A DNA stretch of 51,192 nucleotides from Fibrobacter sp. (GTDB lineage Bacteria; Fibrobacterota; Fibrobacteria; Fibrobacterales; Fibrobacteraceae), in the NCBI GenBank assembly GCA_024398955.1, contig JAKSIG010000018.1, positions 1 to 51,192 of the forward strand. The letters are read 5' to 3'. How positions within the stretch are numbered: position 1 is the stretch's first letter; each line of letters starts with the position of its first letter. Positions 31,880-41,304 of this stretch are shown here, piece after piece. The position numbers and the translations under genes were made by a program. The notes below the pieces were generated by a model that was not told the DNA's origin, searched no databases, and saw only the letters and a program-made list of their open reading frames with translations.

Positions 31880-33397
31880 ATGACCCTAAAGAAACTGGTC
31901 TTGATCACGGCCGGGGCTATGCTCTTGACTGGGACCGCCATGGCAAAGAATATCAACGTGCCTGGCGACTACCAGAAGATTGCTGATGCTCTCGGTAATG
32001 CAGATGCCGGGGATACCATCCTCGTCAAACGCGGTACTTACAACGAAAACATCACCCTCATCATGGGTGTTGTGCTCAAGGGCGAAGATCCGCTCACTAC
32101 CATCATCGATGGTGGTCGTCGCGGTCCGACCGTCATGGGTACTTCGGGTGCTGAAATGTCTCACTTCACGGTGAAGAATGGTATTGAAGGTATTCTCTGC
32201 GAAAACGCAGCGCCTTACATCCATCACTGCTACGTGTTGGACAACAAGGCAACGGGTATCGGCGCCTTCATTTCCCTCCCATGGCTTCGTAACAACGTGG
32301 TGTACGGCAACCGCTGGTCCGGCATTCTCGCATGGGGTGCCAAGTCCTTGGATGCCTACATTGAACACAACGTTGTGTTGCGCAACGGCTACTCCGGCCT
32401 TGCTTTGAAGGGACCGACGAACCTCGTCGCCCGCAACAACATCTTCATGGAAAACCACTACTACGGTGTGTTTGCTGACCCGGCTGCCGGTCAGACGAAG
32501 GTGGAATACAACAACATCTACAAGAACTACTATCCGTTCAACCAGTTCATCAAGGTGAACCGCACTAACGTTTCCTTGGATCCGAAGTTCATGAATCCTT
32601 CGCTTTCCAAGCCGAACTTCTACTGCCAGTCCACCTCTCCGATGCTGAAGCGCGGTAAGGGCAAGCTGGACATCGGTCTGACCGCTGCCGAACTGGTAAA
32701 GGAAGAAGAAGCAGTTGAAGAAACTCGTAATCCGGATACCGACGGCGATGGCCTTTGCGATCCTTGGGTTTCCGAAGAAGGCTTCTCTGACAAGTACGCT
32801 TCTGTCTGCACCGGCCTCGACAACTGCCCCGAAGAAGCGGAAGACTTCGACGGTTACCAGGACGACGATGGTTGCCCGGATGCTGACAATGACCGTGATG
32901 GTCTCTGCGATCCTTGGGTTGAAGCTAAGGGTATGCTCGCTAACTTCGCTCACATCTGTAAGGGTGTTGACCTCTGCCCCGAACAGGCTGAAACTCTCAA
33001 CAGCTACAAGGACGACGATGGTTGCCCGGACGAAGTTCCGCAGCCGCCTAAGAAGGTCTTCGTTCTTGAAGGTGTGAACTTCGAATCCGGTAAGGCTACG
33101 ATTACTCAGGATTCCTACATCTCTTTGATGAAGGTTGTCGACATTATGGAAACCTTCACTGATGCTACCTTCAAGGTTGTTGGTCATACAGACAACGTTG
33201 GTAACAAAGAAAAGAACAAGCAGCTTTCCGCAGACCGTGCTGCTTCCGTTAAGAACTTCCTTGTAGAAAAGGGCATTAGCGAAAGCCGTATCGAAACTGA
33301 AGGTTTGGGTGACAGCAAGCCCGTCGCATCCAACAAGACACCGGAAGGTCGTGCTCAGAACCGTCGAATCGAGTTCATCCGCACGGATATCAAGTAA
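31880..33397 (+). CDS. OmpA-family protein with N-terminal beta-helix and TSP3 calcium repeats
   Basis: A 505-residue outer-membrane-associated protein. Signal peptide to about residue 22 (GTAMA-K). Residues 25-270 form a parallel beta-helix of the pectate-lyase-like, DUF1565 type (NINVPGDYQKIADALGNADAGDTILVKRGTY opens this fold; given here as its key start GDYQKIADAL), with repeated NN-V--N turns. Two thrombospondin type 3-like calcium repeats follow (DTDGDGLCDPW, DNCPEEAEDF, DDDGCPD). Residues 395-505 are an OmpA peptidoglycan-binding domain (GHTDNVG, LSADRAASVKNFL, EGRAQNRRIEF). Start: ATG 31880 with GGAGA 11 bases upstream. First gene of an operon with the PorV-TPR gene, 11 bases away. 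Confidence 0.9.
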   Translation: MTLKKLVLITAGAMLLTGTAMAKNINVPGDYQKIADALGNADAGDTILVKRGTYNENITLIMGVVLKGEDPLTTIIDGGRRGPTVMGTSGAEMSHFTVKNGIEGILCENAAPYIHHCYVLDNKATGIGAFISLPWLRNNVVYGNRWSGILAWGAKSLDAYIEHNVVLRNGYSGLALKGPTNLVARNNIFMENHYYGVFADPAAGQTKVEYNNIYKNYYPFNQFIKVNRTNVSLDPKFMNPSLSKPNFYCQSTSPMLKRGKGKLDIGLTAAELVKEEEAVEETRNPDTDGDGLCDPWVSEEGFSDKYASVCTGLDNCPEEAEDFDGYQDDDGCPDADNDRDGLCDPWVEAKGMLANFAHICKGVDLCPEQAETLNSYKDDDGCPDEVPQPPKKVFVLEGVNFESGKATITQDSYISLMKVVDIMETFTDATFKVVGHTDNVGNKEKNKQLSADRAASVKNFLVEKGISESRIETEGLGDSKPVASNKTPEGRAQNRRIEFIRTDIK

Positions 33398-33408
33398 AGG
33401 AGTAAGTG

Positions 33409-35655
33409 ATGCGTACACGTTTTGTTAAAACCGCAGCTCTCGGTCTTGCCGTCGCAAGTACTTCCTTGTTTGCAGAAGCCACTTATTCTCCGCATAAGTA
33501 TCAGCAGAATGACTGGTTTGCAGAATTCGGCGGCAATACCGCCATGTACGTTAACCCGGCAGGCATTGCAGAAACTGAACAGCTGGAATTCAGCGCAGCT
33601 TTCTTCAGCTCCATTAGTGGTGAAGCTAGCCAGGAATACGTAAGTTTGACTTTCCCCATGGACTACAAGCACACCTTGGGCTTGTCCTTCTTCGAAAACG
33701 GTGCTTCCATTGATGGTGGTAAGTCCTATGGCGAATACTCCTGGTTGCTGGGCTACGCCTACAACCTGATTCAGTGTGTCTCTCTTGGTATTGACATTTC
33801 CGTTCTCTACATCAACCAGTTCGATGAAGTTACCCATCTGACTGTCGGTGCTGACGTAGGTCTTAGCTGGAATCCGCTGGCCTCTTCCAAGTACGGCTAT
33901 CTCTTGGTTGGTGTAGCTTTGCAGAACCTGGCTCAGCCGGGTATCAGCATGGAAGAAGATGGCGGTGGCTTTGTTGCCCCGGGCTTCTTCGGTGGTGAAC
34001 GCGATGATGCTTACAACATTCCTTCTAACCTGAACCTTTCCTTCTTCTATCGCGGTCTTAACCGCTCTCTCGAAGCTAAGGCAGAAGTTTCCCTCATCGA
34101 CGTATTCCATTCCGATGCCGAAGGTGGCGACGGTATGAATCCGGAAATGAGCTTTACCTTGACCTACTACCTGTCTCCGCATCTTGGTGTTCGTCTTCGC
34201 TTCACAAAGGAAGGCTACCCGGTTGCTGGCGCCACTGTTAACGTGAAGGATGTTAGCATCTTCCGTTACCTGGCTCTTGACTTGGAAATGTCTCACGATG
34301 ACCTGTATGCCAAGAAGAACCGCGGCTTCATTTGGGCTGTGAAGATTACTTCTCGCTTCGGTGACACTCGTGAAGAAAAAATTGGTGAAGAACGTTATCG
34401 CCGTTTGAAGATCGAACCTGAAAACGACTACCGTGCAGCAATGCGCCTTTACTTGAACCGTCAGTTCCTCGAAGCTGCTTATGCCTTCGGTAAGGTTCAG
34501 ACCAAGTACCCCGCATTCCACCTTGTCGACCAGGCTGCTTTCTATAAGGCAAAGTCCTTCGAAAACCTCCGTATGCACAAGGCTGCAAAGTCTGTGTACG
34601 AAGATGCTATCAAGCGCTACCCCCAGAGTGACCAACGCGCTAAGTATCACTTCCAGTTGATGAACATCGACTATAAGGAAGGCAAGTACACCGACGCTAT
34701 GGCTAAGTATCAGGGCATTGCCCAGAAGTTCGGTGAAAGCGATGTGAAGGCTGACGCAGACTACGTTGCTGGCCAGATCAAGTTTGAACAGGGCCTTTAT
34801 CAGGAATCTGTCGACCTGCTCGCCGCAATTCTTCCGGGTAACGCCAACTACTTCTATGCTCGTTACACTATGGGTATTGCATATAGCCGTCTCGGTAAGT
34901 TCGACGAAGCTGAAAACTGCTTCCGTGACATTACCGAACAGCCGGTTTCCAACCAGTCTGAACGCGACTTGCAGGATGCTGCTCGTGTGAAGCTCGGCCA
35001 TCTGTTCTTCTCTGGCGAAAAGGCCGACGTTGCCGCTGCCGCTCAGATGTATGCTCAGGTTCAGCCCGGTTCTCCGGTGTACGACGAAGCTATGCTGGGT
35101 ATTGCATGGTCCTTCCTGAAGGTTAACAAGCCGGACGAAGCCATGAAGCCCGCTCAGTGGATCATCAGCAATATGCCGGAATCCTTCCTGGTATCTGAAG
35201 CCTACCTCGTGATTGGTTACTGCCACTTCATGAAGAAGGACTACAAGGGCGCTGTAAATGCTCTTGAACAGGCTGAAAAGCGTACTGAACAGCCGGTTGT
35301 CTCTGTGGCTGCCCGCGATAGCGCTCGTCAGGCCTACGATTCCATGCAGGATGAATTTGACTCTGTTCAGGTGAAGGCTCTTGACCTCGCTCGCCAGCTC
35401 CCCACTCCTCGTGTGGAAAGCAAGCGTGAAGCTCTCAAGCCCAGCTTCGACAAGGCAAATCAGGCTATTGAAGATTACGCCTCCTTCAACCAGAAGGCCA
35501 TTCAGAGTGACCGATTCGAATCCAACCGTAAGCGTATCCTTGATGACGCAGGCTTTACCTTGGCAACCGTTAAGACCAAGATGGGTCAGGGTGCCGGAAG
35601 TGCTGAGTCCGCTCAGGAACTTGACGATTTGGACAACTTGGATTTGGATGAATAG
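33409..35655 (+). CDS. PorV-like outer-membrane barrel fused to TPR domain
   Basis: A 748-residue protein. Signal peptide to about residue 21. Residues 22-330 resemble the PorV/PorQ (UPF0164, FadL-like) barrel: FGGNTAMYVNPAGIAETEQLEF at the N-terminus with the conserved NPAG element, then repeated amphipathic strands. From about 340 to 620 come at least six TPR-like helical repeats (AAMRLYLNRQFLEAAYAFGKV, AVNALEQAEKR). The tail is acidic (DDLDNLDLDE). The barrel would sit in the outer membrane with TPRs in the periplasm. AAGGAG lies 6 bases before ATG 33409; the in-frame GTG just upstream is rejected. Confidence 0.87.
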   Translation: MRTRFVKTAALGLAVASTSLFAEATYSPHKYQQNDWFAEFGGNTAMYVNPAGIAETEQLEFSAAFFSSISGEASQEYVSLTFPMDYKHTLGLSFFENGASIDGGKSYGEYSWLLGYAYNLIQCVSLGIDISVLYINQFDEVTHLTVGADVGLSWNPLASSKYGYLLVGVALQNLAQPGISMEEDGGGFVAPGFFGGERDDAYNIPSNLNLSFFYRGLNRSLEAKAEVSLIDVFHSDAEGGDGMNPEMSFTLTYYLSPHLGVRLRFTKEGYPVAGATVNVKDVSIFRYLALDLEMSHDDLYAKKNRGFIWAVKITSRFGDTREEKIGEERYRRLKIEPENDYRAAMRLYLNRQFLEAAYAFGKVQTKYPAFHLVDQAAFYKAKSFENLRMHKAAKSVYEDAIKRYPQSDQRAKYHFQLMNIDYKEGKYTDAMAKYQGIAQKFGESDVKADADYVAGQIKFEQGLYQESVDLLAAILPGNANYFYARYTMGIAYSRLGKFDEAENCFRDITEQPVSNQSERDLQDAARVKLGHLFFSGEKADVAAAAQMYAQVQPGSPVYDEAMLGIAWSFLKVNKPDEAMKPAQWIISNMPESFLVSEAYLVIGYCHFMKKDYKGAVNALEQAEKRTEQPVVSVAARDSARQAYDSMQDEFDSVQVKALDLARQLPTPRVESKREALKPSFDKANQAIEDYASFNQKAIQSDRFESNRKRILDDAGFTLATVKTKMGQGAGSAESAQELDDLDNLDLDE

Positions 35656-35668
35656 TTAGGAAAGTTTA

Positions 35669-35704
35669 CCCAAGGAAGGCTAGGCGCCTTTCTTGGGTTC
35701 TTTT
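35669..35704 (+). terminator. Intrinsic terminator after the PorV-TPR gene
   Basis: A 12-bp stem (CCCAAGGAAGGC/GCCTTTCTTGGG, one wobble pair) with a 5-base loop and TTCTTTT. Confidence 0.85.
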
Positions 35705-35741
35705 GCTATTATTGATTGAAATAATAGGTGGATAGAGAATA

Positions 35742-38700
35742 ATGAAAAATTTAATTTTAGTCGGCGCAATGGTATGCTCTCTCGTGAGCTTCTCTTTTGC
35801 TGCTTCCGATCCGTGTAAGGAAAAGTCCGCTGCAGTAAAGACCCTTGCTGCCAAGTGTAAGTCCATGCCCAAGGGCTCTAACGAGCGTAAGACCTGTATG
35901 GAACAGGCCAAGGTTGCTAAGAATCAGGCCGAACAGGCTTGCCGTTCTGGCAACATTAACGAAGACGATATGCTTAAGGCTATCGAACAGTGGGAAAAGC
36001 AGGTCAACAAGTGTAAGGGTCAGCAGAACAAGCGTTGTGCTAGTGCCTTGCAGCAGTTGGGCCACTATCAGTTCCAGCTGGAAGAAAAGAAATTCCTCGA
36101 TGCCAATGCTCAGTACGAAGAAGATGTAGCATGGTGCGCCGACCGTGATAACAAGCCGGCTAAGTGCGCTAACATCGATCAGCTTCCCAAGGCCGACCAT
36201 CGGAAGTCCTTGGGTTACTTCCTGGAATACATCGATAAGTATCCCAAGGAAGACAAGACTCCGACCGTGATTTATCAGGCTGCTGCTGTGCAGGAAGCTT
36301 CTGGTGAAGACGACAAGGCCTACAAGCTCCGTATGCAGCTTGTGAAGGACTTCCCGGATAACGGCCTTGTTCCCAAGGCTTGGCTCCGTATTGCAGAATA
36401 CCACTTCATGAACCGTAAGTTCAAGGATGCTATCGGCGCCTATAAGAAGGTGACCGGTTTCGATAACTTGACTGGTAAGGAAGCTGCCCTGGCCATGTAC
36501 CATTTGGCTGAATCTTACTATAACACTGCTGAATACGAAACTGCAGCTGTTAAGTACTTTGAATATATCATGGGTGCCGATAAGGGTAAGTATCCTGCTG
36601 ACCTTCGTGCTGAAGCTATGGACTTCATGGCTGCATCCTTCTCTGACTTGGAAGGTGGTGGTGTCCAGGAAGCTGAAGCTTTCTTGAAGGACAAGAAGGT
36701 TCCGTTCAAGGATTCCGTCTACTACCGTATCGGTATGAAGAACAAGGACCATGACCGTAACGAAGAAGCTGTCCAGTCCTTCAAGCGCTTGATGAACATC
36801 AACCCCGACTACATCGACGCTCCTCTTGCTGATATTGCTATGATCGAAATTTTGATCATTCAGCAGAAGTTCGAAGAAGCTCAGCAGCATCGTTACACTG
36901 TTGTGAAGCGTTATGACCGTAATTCCTCCTGGTACAAGAAGAACCAGAAGTATCCTGAATCTGTGAAGAATGCTGAAACTGCAATCCGTGGCGCTATGCT
37001 CGACATTCCGCAGTATCACCATGCACGTGCTGCTAAGCTCACTAAGGAAGGTGACTTGGAAGCTGGTAAGAAGCAGTATGCAGAAGCTATCAAGGCTTAC
37101 GAAGCATTCTTGGCTCGTTACAAGAAGGAACCGACCTGGGATGAATACAAGGTCCATATCAACTTGGCTCTCGTTTACCAGGAAATGGCTCAGTATGCAA
37201 ATGCTGCTAAGATGTTTAACTGGATCGTTGATACTGATACTACCCGTTATGGCCGTCGCCCCATGGGCTCCGAAGCTCTCCTGAAGAAGGAAGAAGCTGC
37301 CTATAACGCCGTTCTCATGATGGATCAGTCTCGTGAAGCAGCCAAGAAGAATAAGGCTGGCGACGATGCTGTTAAGGCTTACAACTTGCCCGAAACAAAG
37401 GCTTACTTTGATCAGGTTAACAAGTACATGGCTAAGTTCGGCCAGAACAAGGAAGCCGCAGAACTTGCATACAACGCTGCAATCGTCCATTACGATGCAA
37501 AGCAGTTCAAGACTGCAGTGAATGTGCTCCGCAAGCTGAAGCAGGACTTCCCCAAGCATCAGTACATCTTGCTGATCAGCCGTATGTTGGCTCAGTCCCT
37601 CCTGGAATCCAGCCAGCTGGATGAAGCTCTTAAGGAATTTGAATGGCTCTATGTTCAGTACACCAAGGTCAAGGAAACCAGAAATGACTCCATGGCTAAG
37701 GAAATCGAAAAGGCTATTGCATACGTACTCTTCCAGATGGCTGAACAGAGTGTTAAGCAGGGCCAGTTCGAAAAGGGTGCTCAGGCTTACCTTGCTCTCG
37801 TGAAGCGCTACCCGCTTATCGACATTGCTGACAAGGCTGTGTTCGAAGCTGCAGTTGCATACGAAAGTGCTAAGCAGTATCCCAAGGCTGCTGAAACATT
37901 CATGATGCTTCCCAAGCAGTACGCTTCCTCTCCGCTTACCATCAAGGGTATTGTCCGTGCAGGTGATGCCTATAAGAAGGATGCTGCTGCCAAGCCCAAC
38001 GATAAGAAGTTCAAGGAAACTCGCTATCGTGAAGCTGCTCAGACCTACTTGTTCATTACCAACAACTTCCCGCAGGATTCTATGGCTTTCATGGCTATCG
38101 GTTCTGCTGCTCAGACTTATGACTCCATTGCAGACAAGAAGTCCGCTGCTGTCACTTACGAAATGGCCTATAAGCGTTATCCGAAGGATGAAAGAACTCC
38201 GGGTTACCTCTATAGCGCATGCTTGAGCTATGACGAAGCTAAGATGGTTGACGAAGCAATCCGTTGTAACAAGGACCTCGTCCGTGATTATCCGAAGAGC
38301 TCCTATGCACTTGACGCTGCATTCTCCATTCCGATGGCTTATGCAAATGCCAAGAAGTGGGACCTTGCTGCTAAGGAATACCACACCTTCATCAAGATGT
38401 ACACCGAAGATAAGGAAAAGCTGATTGCAGCTTACATCGGTGCTGCTCGCGCCTATATGGAATTGAAGGAAGAAGACAAGGCTATTGCAGATTACGATGC
38501 AACTCTGAAGAACTACGACAAGTTCGGTCTGCAGATCAAGAATGCAGATCCGGCTGTTCCTGCTGAAGCTGCATACTACCTCGGCGAACATGAATATAAG
38601 AAGATGGAACCCATCGTTATCAAGGGCAAGGACAAGGAAAAGGCTAAGGTCATCAAGCAGTTGGTTGACATTCTGCAGAAGGCTATGGGTCACTACTCCA

Positions 38701-39563
38701 AGTCTGCAACTTACGCTTCTGAACGCTGGACTTTCCGTGCAACCAACCGTATGGGTATGCTCTTCGTGACCATGGCTGCTAAGATCCGTGAACAGGAACT
38801 GAACGGCAAGAAGGAAGATGAACGCTTCGCAGAACGTATCGGCATTGTTCAGCAGCTTCCGAGCTACTATGAACAGGCTCGTCCGATCTTCCAGAAGAAC
38901 ATCGACCTCGCTCGTGACCAGGGCTTCTACAACCAGGATGTGATCGAAGCTGAAGAAGGCTACATCGAAATGTACTACCAGGGCTGCGCAGTCTTTGTAG
39001 AAGTTGCCGATGCATTTGCCAACTCTCCGCTGCCTGACTCCGCTTCCATCGTTAAGGAATACGTGGAATACGAAGGCATGGCTAAGGAAGACGCTATCGA
39101 AGCCGTTCATGAAGACTTGGAAGCCTATCGTGAAGAATTGAACACCCGTTCTGAAGGTGCTAAGGATTTGGCTAAGCCGCAGTGCGCAACCGGTATTAAG
39201 GCTTCTGCTCACTATGGTATCGATAACCAGTGGACTGCAAAGCTGTTCGAACTTCTCAAGAGCCTCGACGAAAACGATGAAGCTCTCCAGACTAAGATCG
39301 AAAAGTTTGACCCGTCTACCCTGTTCTCTGATCCGGCTTACTTCAAGACCAAGGCTCGTATCGAACAGATTTCTAAGTCCGAAGTCATGACTCCGGAAGA
39401 ACAGATTGCTACTTACCGCGATATCATCAAGGAAGCTAAGGCTGAAAAGGAAAAGCTGATGGCTGAACTTGCTGAATTGAAGAAGAAGCTTTCTCCGGTG
39501 CCGACCACCTCTGGTGCTGGCGCAGGTGCTGCTGCTGACGACGCTGACGAAGCTGGTTACTAG
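35742..39563 (+). CDS. Very large periplasmic TPR protein
   Basis: A 1273-residue protein with a signal peptide ending at SFAA-S. The N-terminal 120 residues are Cys-rich (about 9 Cys in CK, C-x-Q and K-C patterns), possibly disulfide-bonded. The rest is an almost continuous array of TPR-like helical pairs (for example YPKEDKTPTVIYQAAAVQEA, FKDAIGAYKKV, EYETAAVKYFEYIM, KAYEAFLARYKKEP). A coiled coil (AEKEKLMAELAELKKKL) and a Gly/Ala/Asp tail close it. Strong codon bias suggests abundance. It sits between the PorV-TPR gene and the TolQ-TolR-TolR-AgmX operon, each separated by a terminator. A periplasmic scaffold role in that envelope complex is inferred. Confidence 0.88.
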   Translation: MKNLILVGAMVCSLVSFSFAASDPCKEKSAAVKTLAAKCKSMPKGSNERKTCMEQAKVAKNQAEQACRSGNINEDDMLKAIEQWEKQVNKCKGQQNKRCASALQQLGHYQFQLEEKKFLDANAQYEEDVAWCADRDNKPAKCANIDQLPKADHRKSLGYFLEYIDKYPKEDKTPTVIYQAAAVQEASGEDDKAYKLRMQLVKDFPDNGLVPKAWLRIAEYHFMNRKFKDAIGAYKKVTGFDNLTGKEAALAMYHLAESYYNTAEYETAAVKYFEYIMGADKGKYPADLRAEAMDFMAASFSDLEGGGVQEAEAFLKDKKVPFKDSVYYRIGMKNKDHDRNEEAVQSFKRLMNINPDYIDAPLADIAMIEILIIQQKFEEAQQHRYTVVKRYDRNSSWYKKNQKYPESVKNAETAIRGAMLDIPQYHHARAAKLTKEGDLEAGKKQYAEAIKAYEAFLARYKKEPTWDEYKVHINLALVYQEMAQYANAAKMFNWIVDTDTTRYGRRPMGSEALLKKEEAAYNAVLMMDQSREAAKKNKAGDDAVKAYNLPETKAYFDQVNKYMAKFGQNKEAAELAYNAAIVHYDAKQFKTAVNVLRKLKQDFPKHQYILLISRMLAQSLLESSQLDEALKEFEWLYVQYTKVKETRNDSMAKEIEKAIAYVLFQMAEQSVKQGQFEKGAQAYLALVKRYPLIDIADKAVFEAAVAYESAKQYPKAAETFMMLPKQYASSPLTIKGIVRAGDAYKKDAAAKPNDKKFKETRYREAAQTYLFITNNFPQDSMAFMAIGSAAQTYDSIADKKSAAVTYEMAYKRYPKDERTPGYLYSACLSYDEAKMVDEAIRCNKDLVRDYPKSSYALDAAFSIPMAYANAKKWDLAAKEYHTFIKMYTEDKEKLIAAYIGAARAYMELKEEDKAIADYDATLKNYDKFGLQIKNADPAVPAEAAYYLGEHEYKKMEPIVIKGKDKEKAKVIKQLVDILQKAMGHYSKSATYASERWTFRATNRMGMLFVTMAAKIREQELNGKKEDERFAERIGIVQQLPSYYEQARPIFQKNIDLARDQGFYNQDVIEAEEGYIEMYYQGCAVFVEVADAFANSPLPDSASIVKEYVEYEGMAKEDAIEAVHEDLEAYREELNTRSEGAKDLAKPQCATGIKASAHYGIDNQWTAKLFELLKSLDENDEALQTKIEKFDPSTLFSDPAYFKTKARIEQISKSEVMTPEEQIATYRDIIKEAKAEKEKLMAELAELKKKLSPVPTTSGAGAGAAADDADEAGY

Positions 39564-39581
39564 TAGTAAAAACAATTTTAC

Positions 39582-39615
39582 GGGGAACCTGGTTCATAGG
39601 GTTCCCCTATTCTTT
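39582..39615 (+). terminator. Intrinsic terminator after the large TPR gene
   Basis: Stem GGGGAACC/GGTTCCCC (8 bp) with a 10-base loop, then a T-rich tail (TATTCTTTT). The remaining 130 bases to the tolQ-like gene are AT-rich with no convincing promoter. Confidence 0.75.
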
Positions 39616-39749
39616 TAGGTCAAAAAAGGGCTTTTTCAGTTGGTAAATTAAGTTTTACGCAATTGAGGCCCCATATTGGCTCTAAAAAAAATAAATATGA
39701 ACAAAGATTTTTCAAAATAAACCAAAACACTCACAAAAGGAGTACTCTA

Positions 39750-40370
39750 ATGTCTAAAATGCTTCAATCCTTTAGCCCTGAATCCGATGGTTGGCAGTTC
39801 ATGTGGATCATCTTGGTCGTCTTCCTGATCGGCCTTGGTTTCTCCATCGAACGCTTCGTCTATGTTCTCTTCAAGAGCTCTAAGGGTCGCGCTAAGTTCC
39901 TCGCTGACTTCGGTAAGCTGATTTCCTCTCAGCAGTATGATCAGGCTCTGAGCCTGGCTAATGCTACCAAGCTCCCCATCGCACGCGTTATGGCTGCAAT
40001 CGTTGCAACTCGTAACGGTGGCCGCGAAACTATGACTGCTGCTTGCGATGCAGTGTTCCTGACCGAAGCTCCCCGTCTGACTCGCTACATTTCCATCATT
40101 CAGGTTATGGCATCCATCTCTACCTTGCTCGGCCTTATGGGTACCATTTACGGTCTGATCTTCACCTTCGACGCTGTTGCTAACAAGCCGGCTTCTGAAC
40201 GTGCTAAGGCTCTTTCTGACGGTATTGCTATTGCTATGGGTACCACTCTCTTGGGCCTTCTCTCTGCAGTGCCTCTTCTGGTTATCGTTGGCCTCCTCAA
40301 CATGAACTCCGAACGCCTGATCCAGGAAATGGAAGAAAAGGGCCTCAAGATTATCAACTCCCTCGCTTAA
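39750..40370 (+). CDS. MotA/TolQ/ExbB proton channel family protein
   Basis: A 206-residue inner-membrane protein. It has three membrane segments as in TolQ/ExbB: the first at about 17-40 (FMWIILVVFLIGLGFSIERF), then a cytoplasmic region with PRLTRYISIIQVMASISTLLGLMGTIYGLIFTF leading into the second (key part LLGLMGTIYGLI), and the third (GIAIAMGTTLLGLLSAVPLLV) with the conserved Thr in the channel. ATG 39750 follows GGAG. First gene of an operon with two TolR-like proteins and an AgmX/TonB-like protein. It would couple proton flow to work across the envelope. Confidence 0.95.
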   Translation: MSKMLQSFSPESDGWQFMWIILVVFLIGLGFSIERFVYVLFKSSKGRAKFLADFGKLISSQQYDQALSLANATKLPIARVMAAIVATRNGGRETMTAACDAVFLTEAPRLTRYISIIQVMASISTLLGLMGTIYGLIFTFDAVANKPASERAKALSDGIAIAMGTTLLGLLSAVPLLVIVGLLNMNSERLIQEMEEKGLKIINSLA

Positions 40371-40405
40371 TTGCCTAGGATTAATAATTAACTGGAGTTT
40401 AAAAT

Positions 40406-41302
40406 ATGTCAAGACAACTTAAGAAACCAGCAAAGCCTGAAGAACCGGACCTGTTGCCGGCAATGGGCTTGTTCACAATCCTGATTCCTATGCTGTTGTC
40501 TATGGCTGCCTTCTCCAAGCTGGCTATCGTTGAAGTCAATCTGCCGGAACGTTCCATGATGCAGATGGACAACGATACACCTCCGGAACCGGACCAGCAG
40601 GCTTTGAACTTGTCTCTGGCAATTACCGACAAGTACCTCGTTATTGGTGCTCGCGGTGGTTTCCAGCCGAATGTCTACTTCAAGGAAATGTGGACGTTCC
40701 GTTGCAAGTCCGATGCCAAGCTGATTACTCACGCTCCGGAAGATGTTAAGAGTGCAGTTGAAAGCGGACATGGTCCTAAGTGTAAGGACGGATCCGAAAT
40801 GAACGTAGAGAAGTATCTCTATGAAATCGAATCTATCGAACTTTGGGCTATTAACAAGGAATCTGAAGAAGATCCGGGCAAGGTTCTTTGGGCAGTTTAC
40901 ACCAACGGTGGTACTGCTGAAGAAGCTGTGGCCGATAGTGCCTACGTAGATGGCAACAACAACTTCCTCATGGCTCCGGGTGAAGGCGCTCTTGGTCTGA
41001 ATCCGCCGTCTGCTCTGAGAAAGCCGGGTGCAGGTACTGATCTTGCAACTCTTACTCCGAACTCTGCTCGTAAGCTGAAGCCGGATGTAGCTGCAAAGAA
41101 CATGATCTACCCGCTGTCTGCCTATGACCTGATTGCTAAGGATCTTATCCAGATCCATACTCAGTTCATTGACCTTGATGACGTGGACAATATTATTATC
41201 GTTGCTAACGATGATACTCAGTTTGACAAGATCATTCAACTTATGGACCGTGCTAAAGAAGCCGGTTTCAGCAAGATCAATCTTGCTAAGCTGGGAGGTT
41301 AA
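40406..41302 (+). CDS. TolR/ExbD-like protein lacking the channel aspartate, with long periplasmic insert
   Basis: A 298-residue single-span protein. The N-terminus (EEPDLLPAMGLFTILIPMLLSMAAF) is placed and patterned like ExbD/TolR, but the Asp three residues after the Pro is Gly21. The periplasmic part is nearly twice the usual length and contains a Cys pair (FRCKS ... PKCKDG) and an insert at about 150-230. The C-terminus (VDNIIIVANDDTQFDKIIQLMDRAKEAGFSKINLAKLGG in outline; core YDKII-like FDKIIQLMDRAKEAGF) is the normal TolR ending. It stops 2 bases before the second TolR gene. It is probably a non-conducting partner subunit. Confidence 0.85.
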   Translation: MSRQLKKPAKPEEPDLLPAMGLFTILIPMLLSMAAFSKLAIVEVNLPERSMMQMDNDTPPEPDQQALNLSLAITDKYLVIGARGGFQPNVYFKEMWTFRCKSDAKLITHAPEDVKSAVESGHGPKCKDGSEMNVEKYLYEIESIELWAINKESEEDPGKVLWAVYTNGGTAEEAVADSAYVDGNNNFLMAPGEGALGLNPPSALRKPGAGTDLATLTPNSARKLKPDVAAKNMIYPLSAYDLIAKDLIQIHTQFIDLDDVDNIIIVANDDTQFDKIIQLMDRAKEAGFSKINLAKLGG

Positions 41303-41304
41303 TC

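Noticed and set aside
35757..39575. A minus-strand open frame of 1272 residues mirroring the large TPR gene
   Set aside because: It results from strong codon bias of the sense gene; its translation is low in complexity and has no start signals or family features. The same applies to long antisense frames at 31886-33418, 33355-35226, 27666-29735 and 14073-15629.
39663..39749. N-terminal extension of the TolQ protein
   Set aside because: ATG 39750 has a proper GGAG site and gives the usual TolQ start; the extra 29 residues are Lys/Asn-rich and lack a ribosome binding site.
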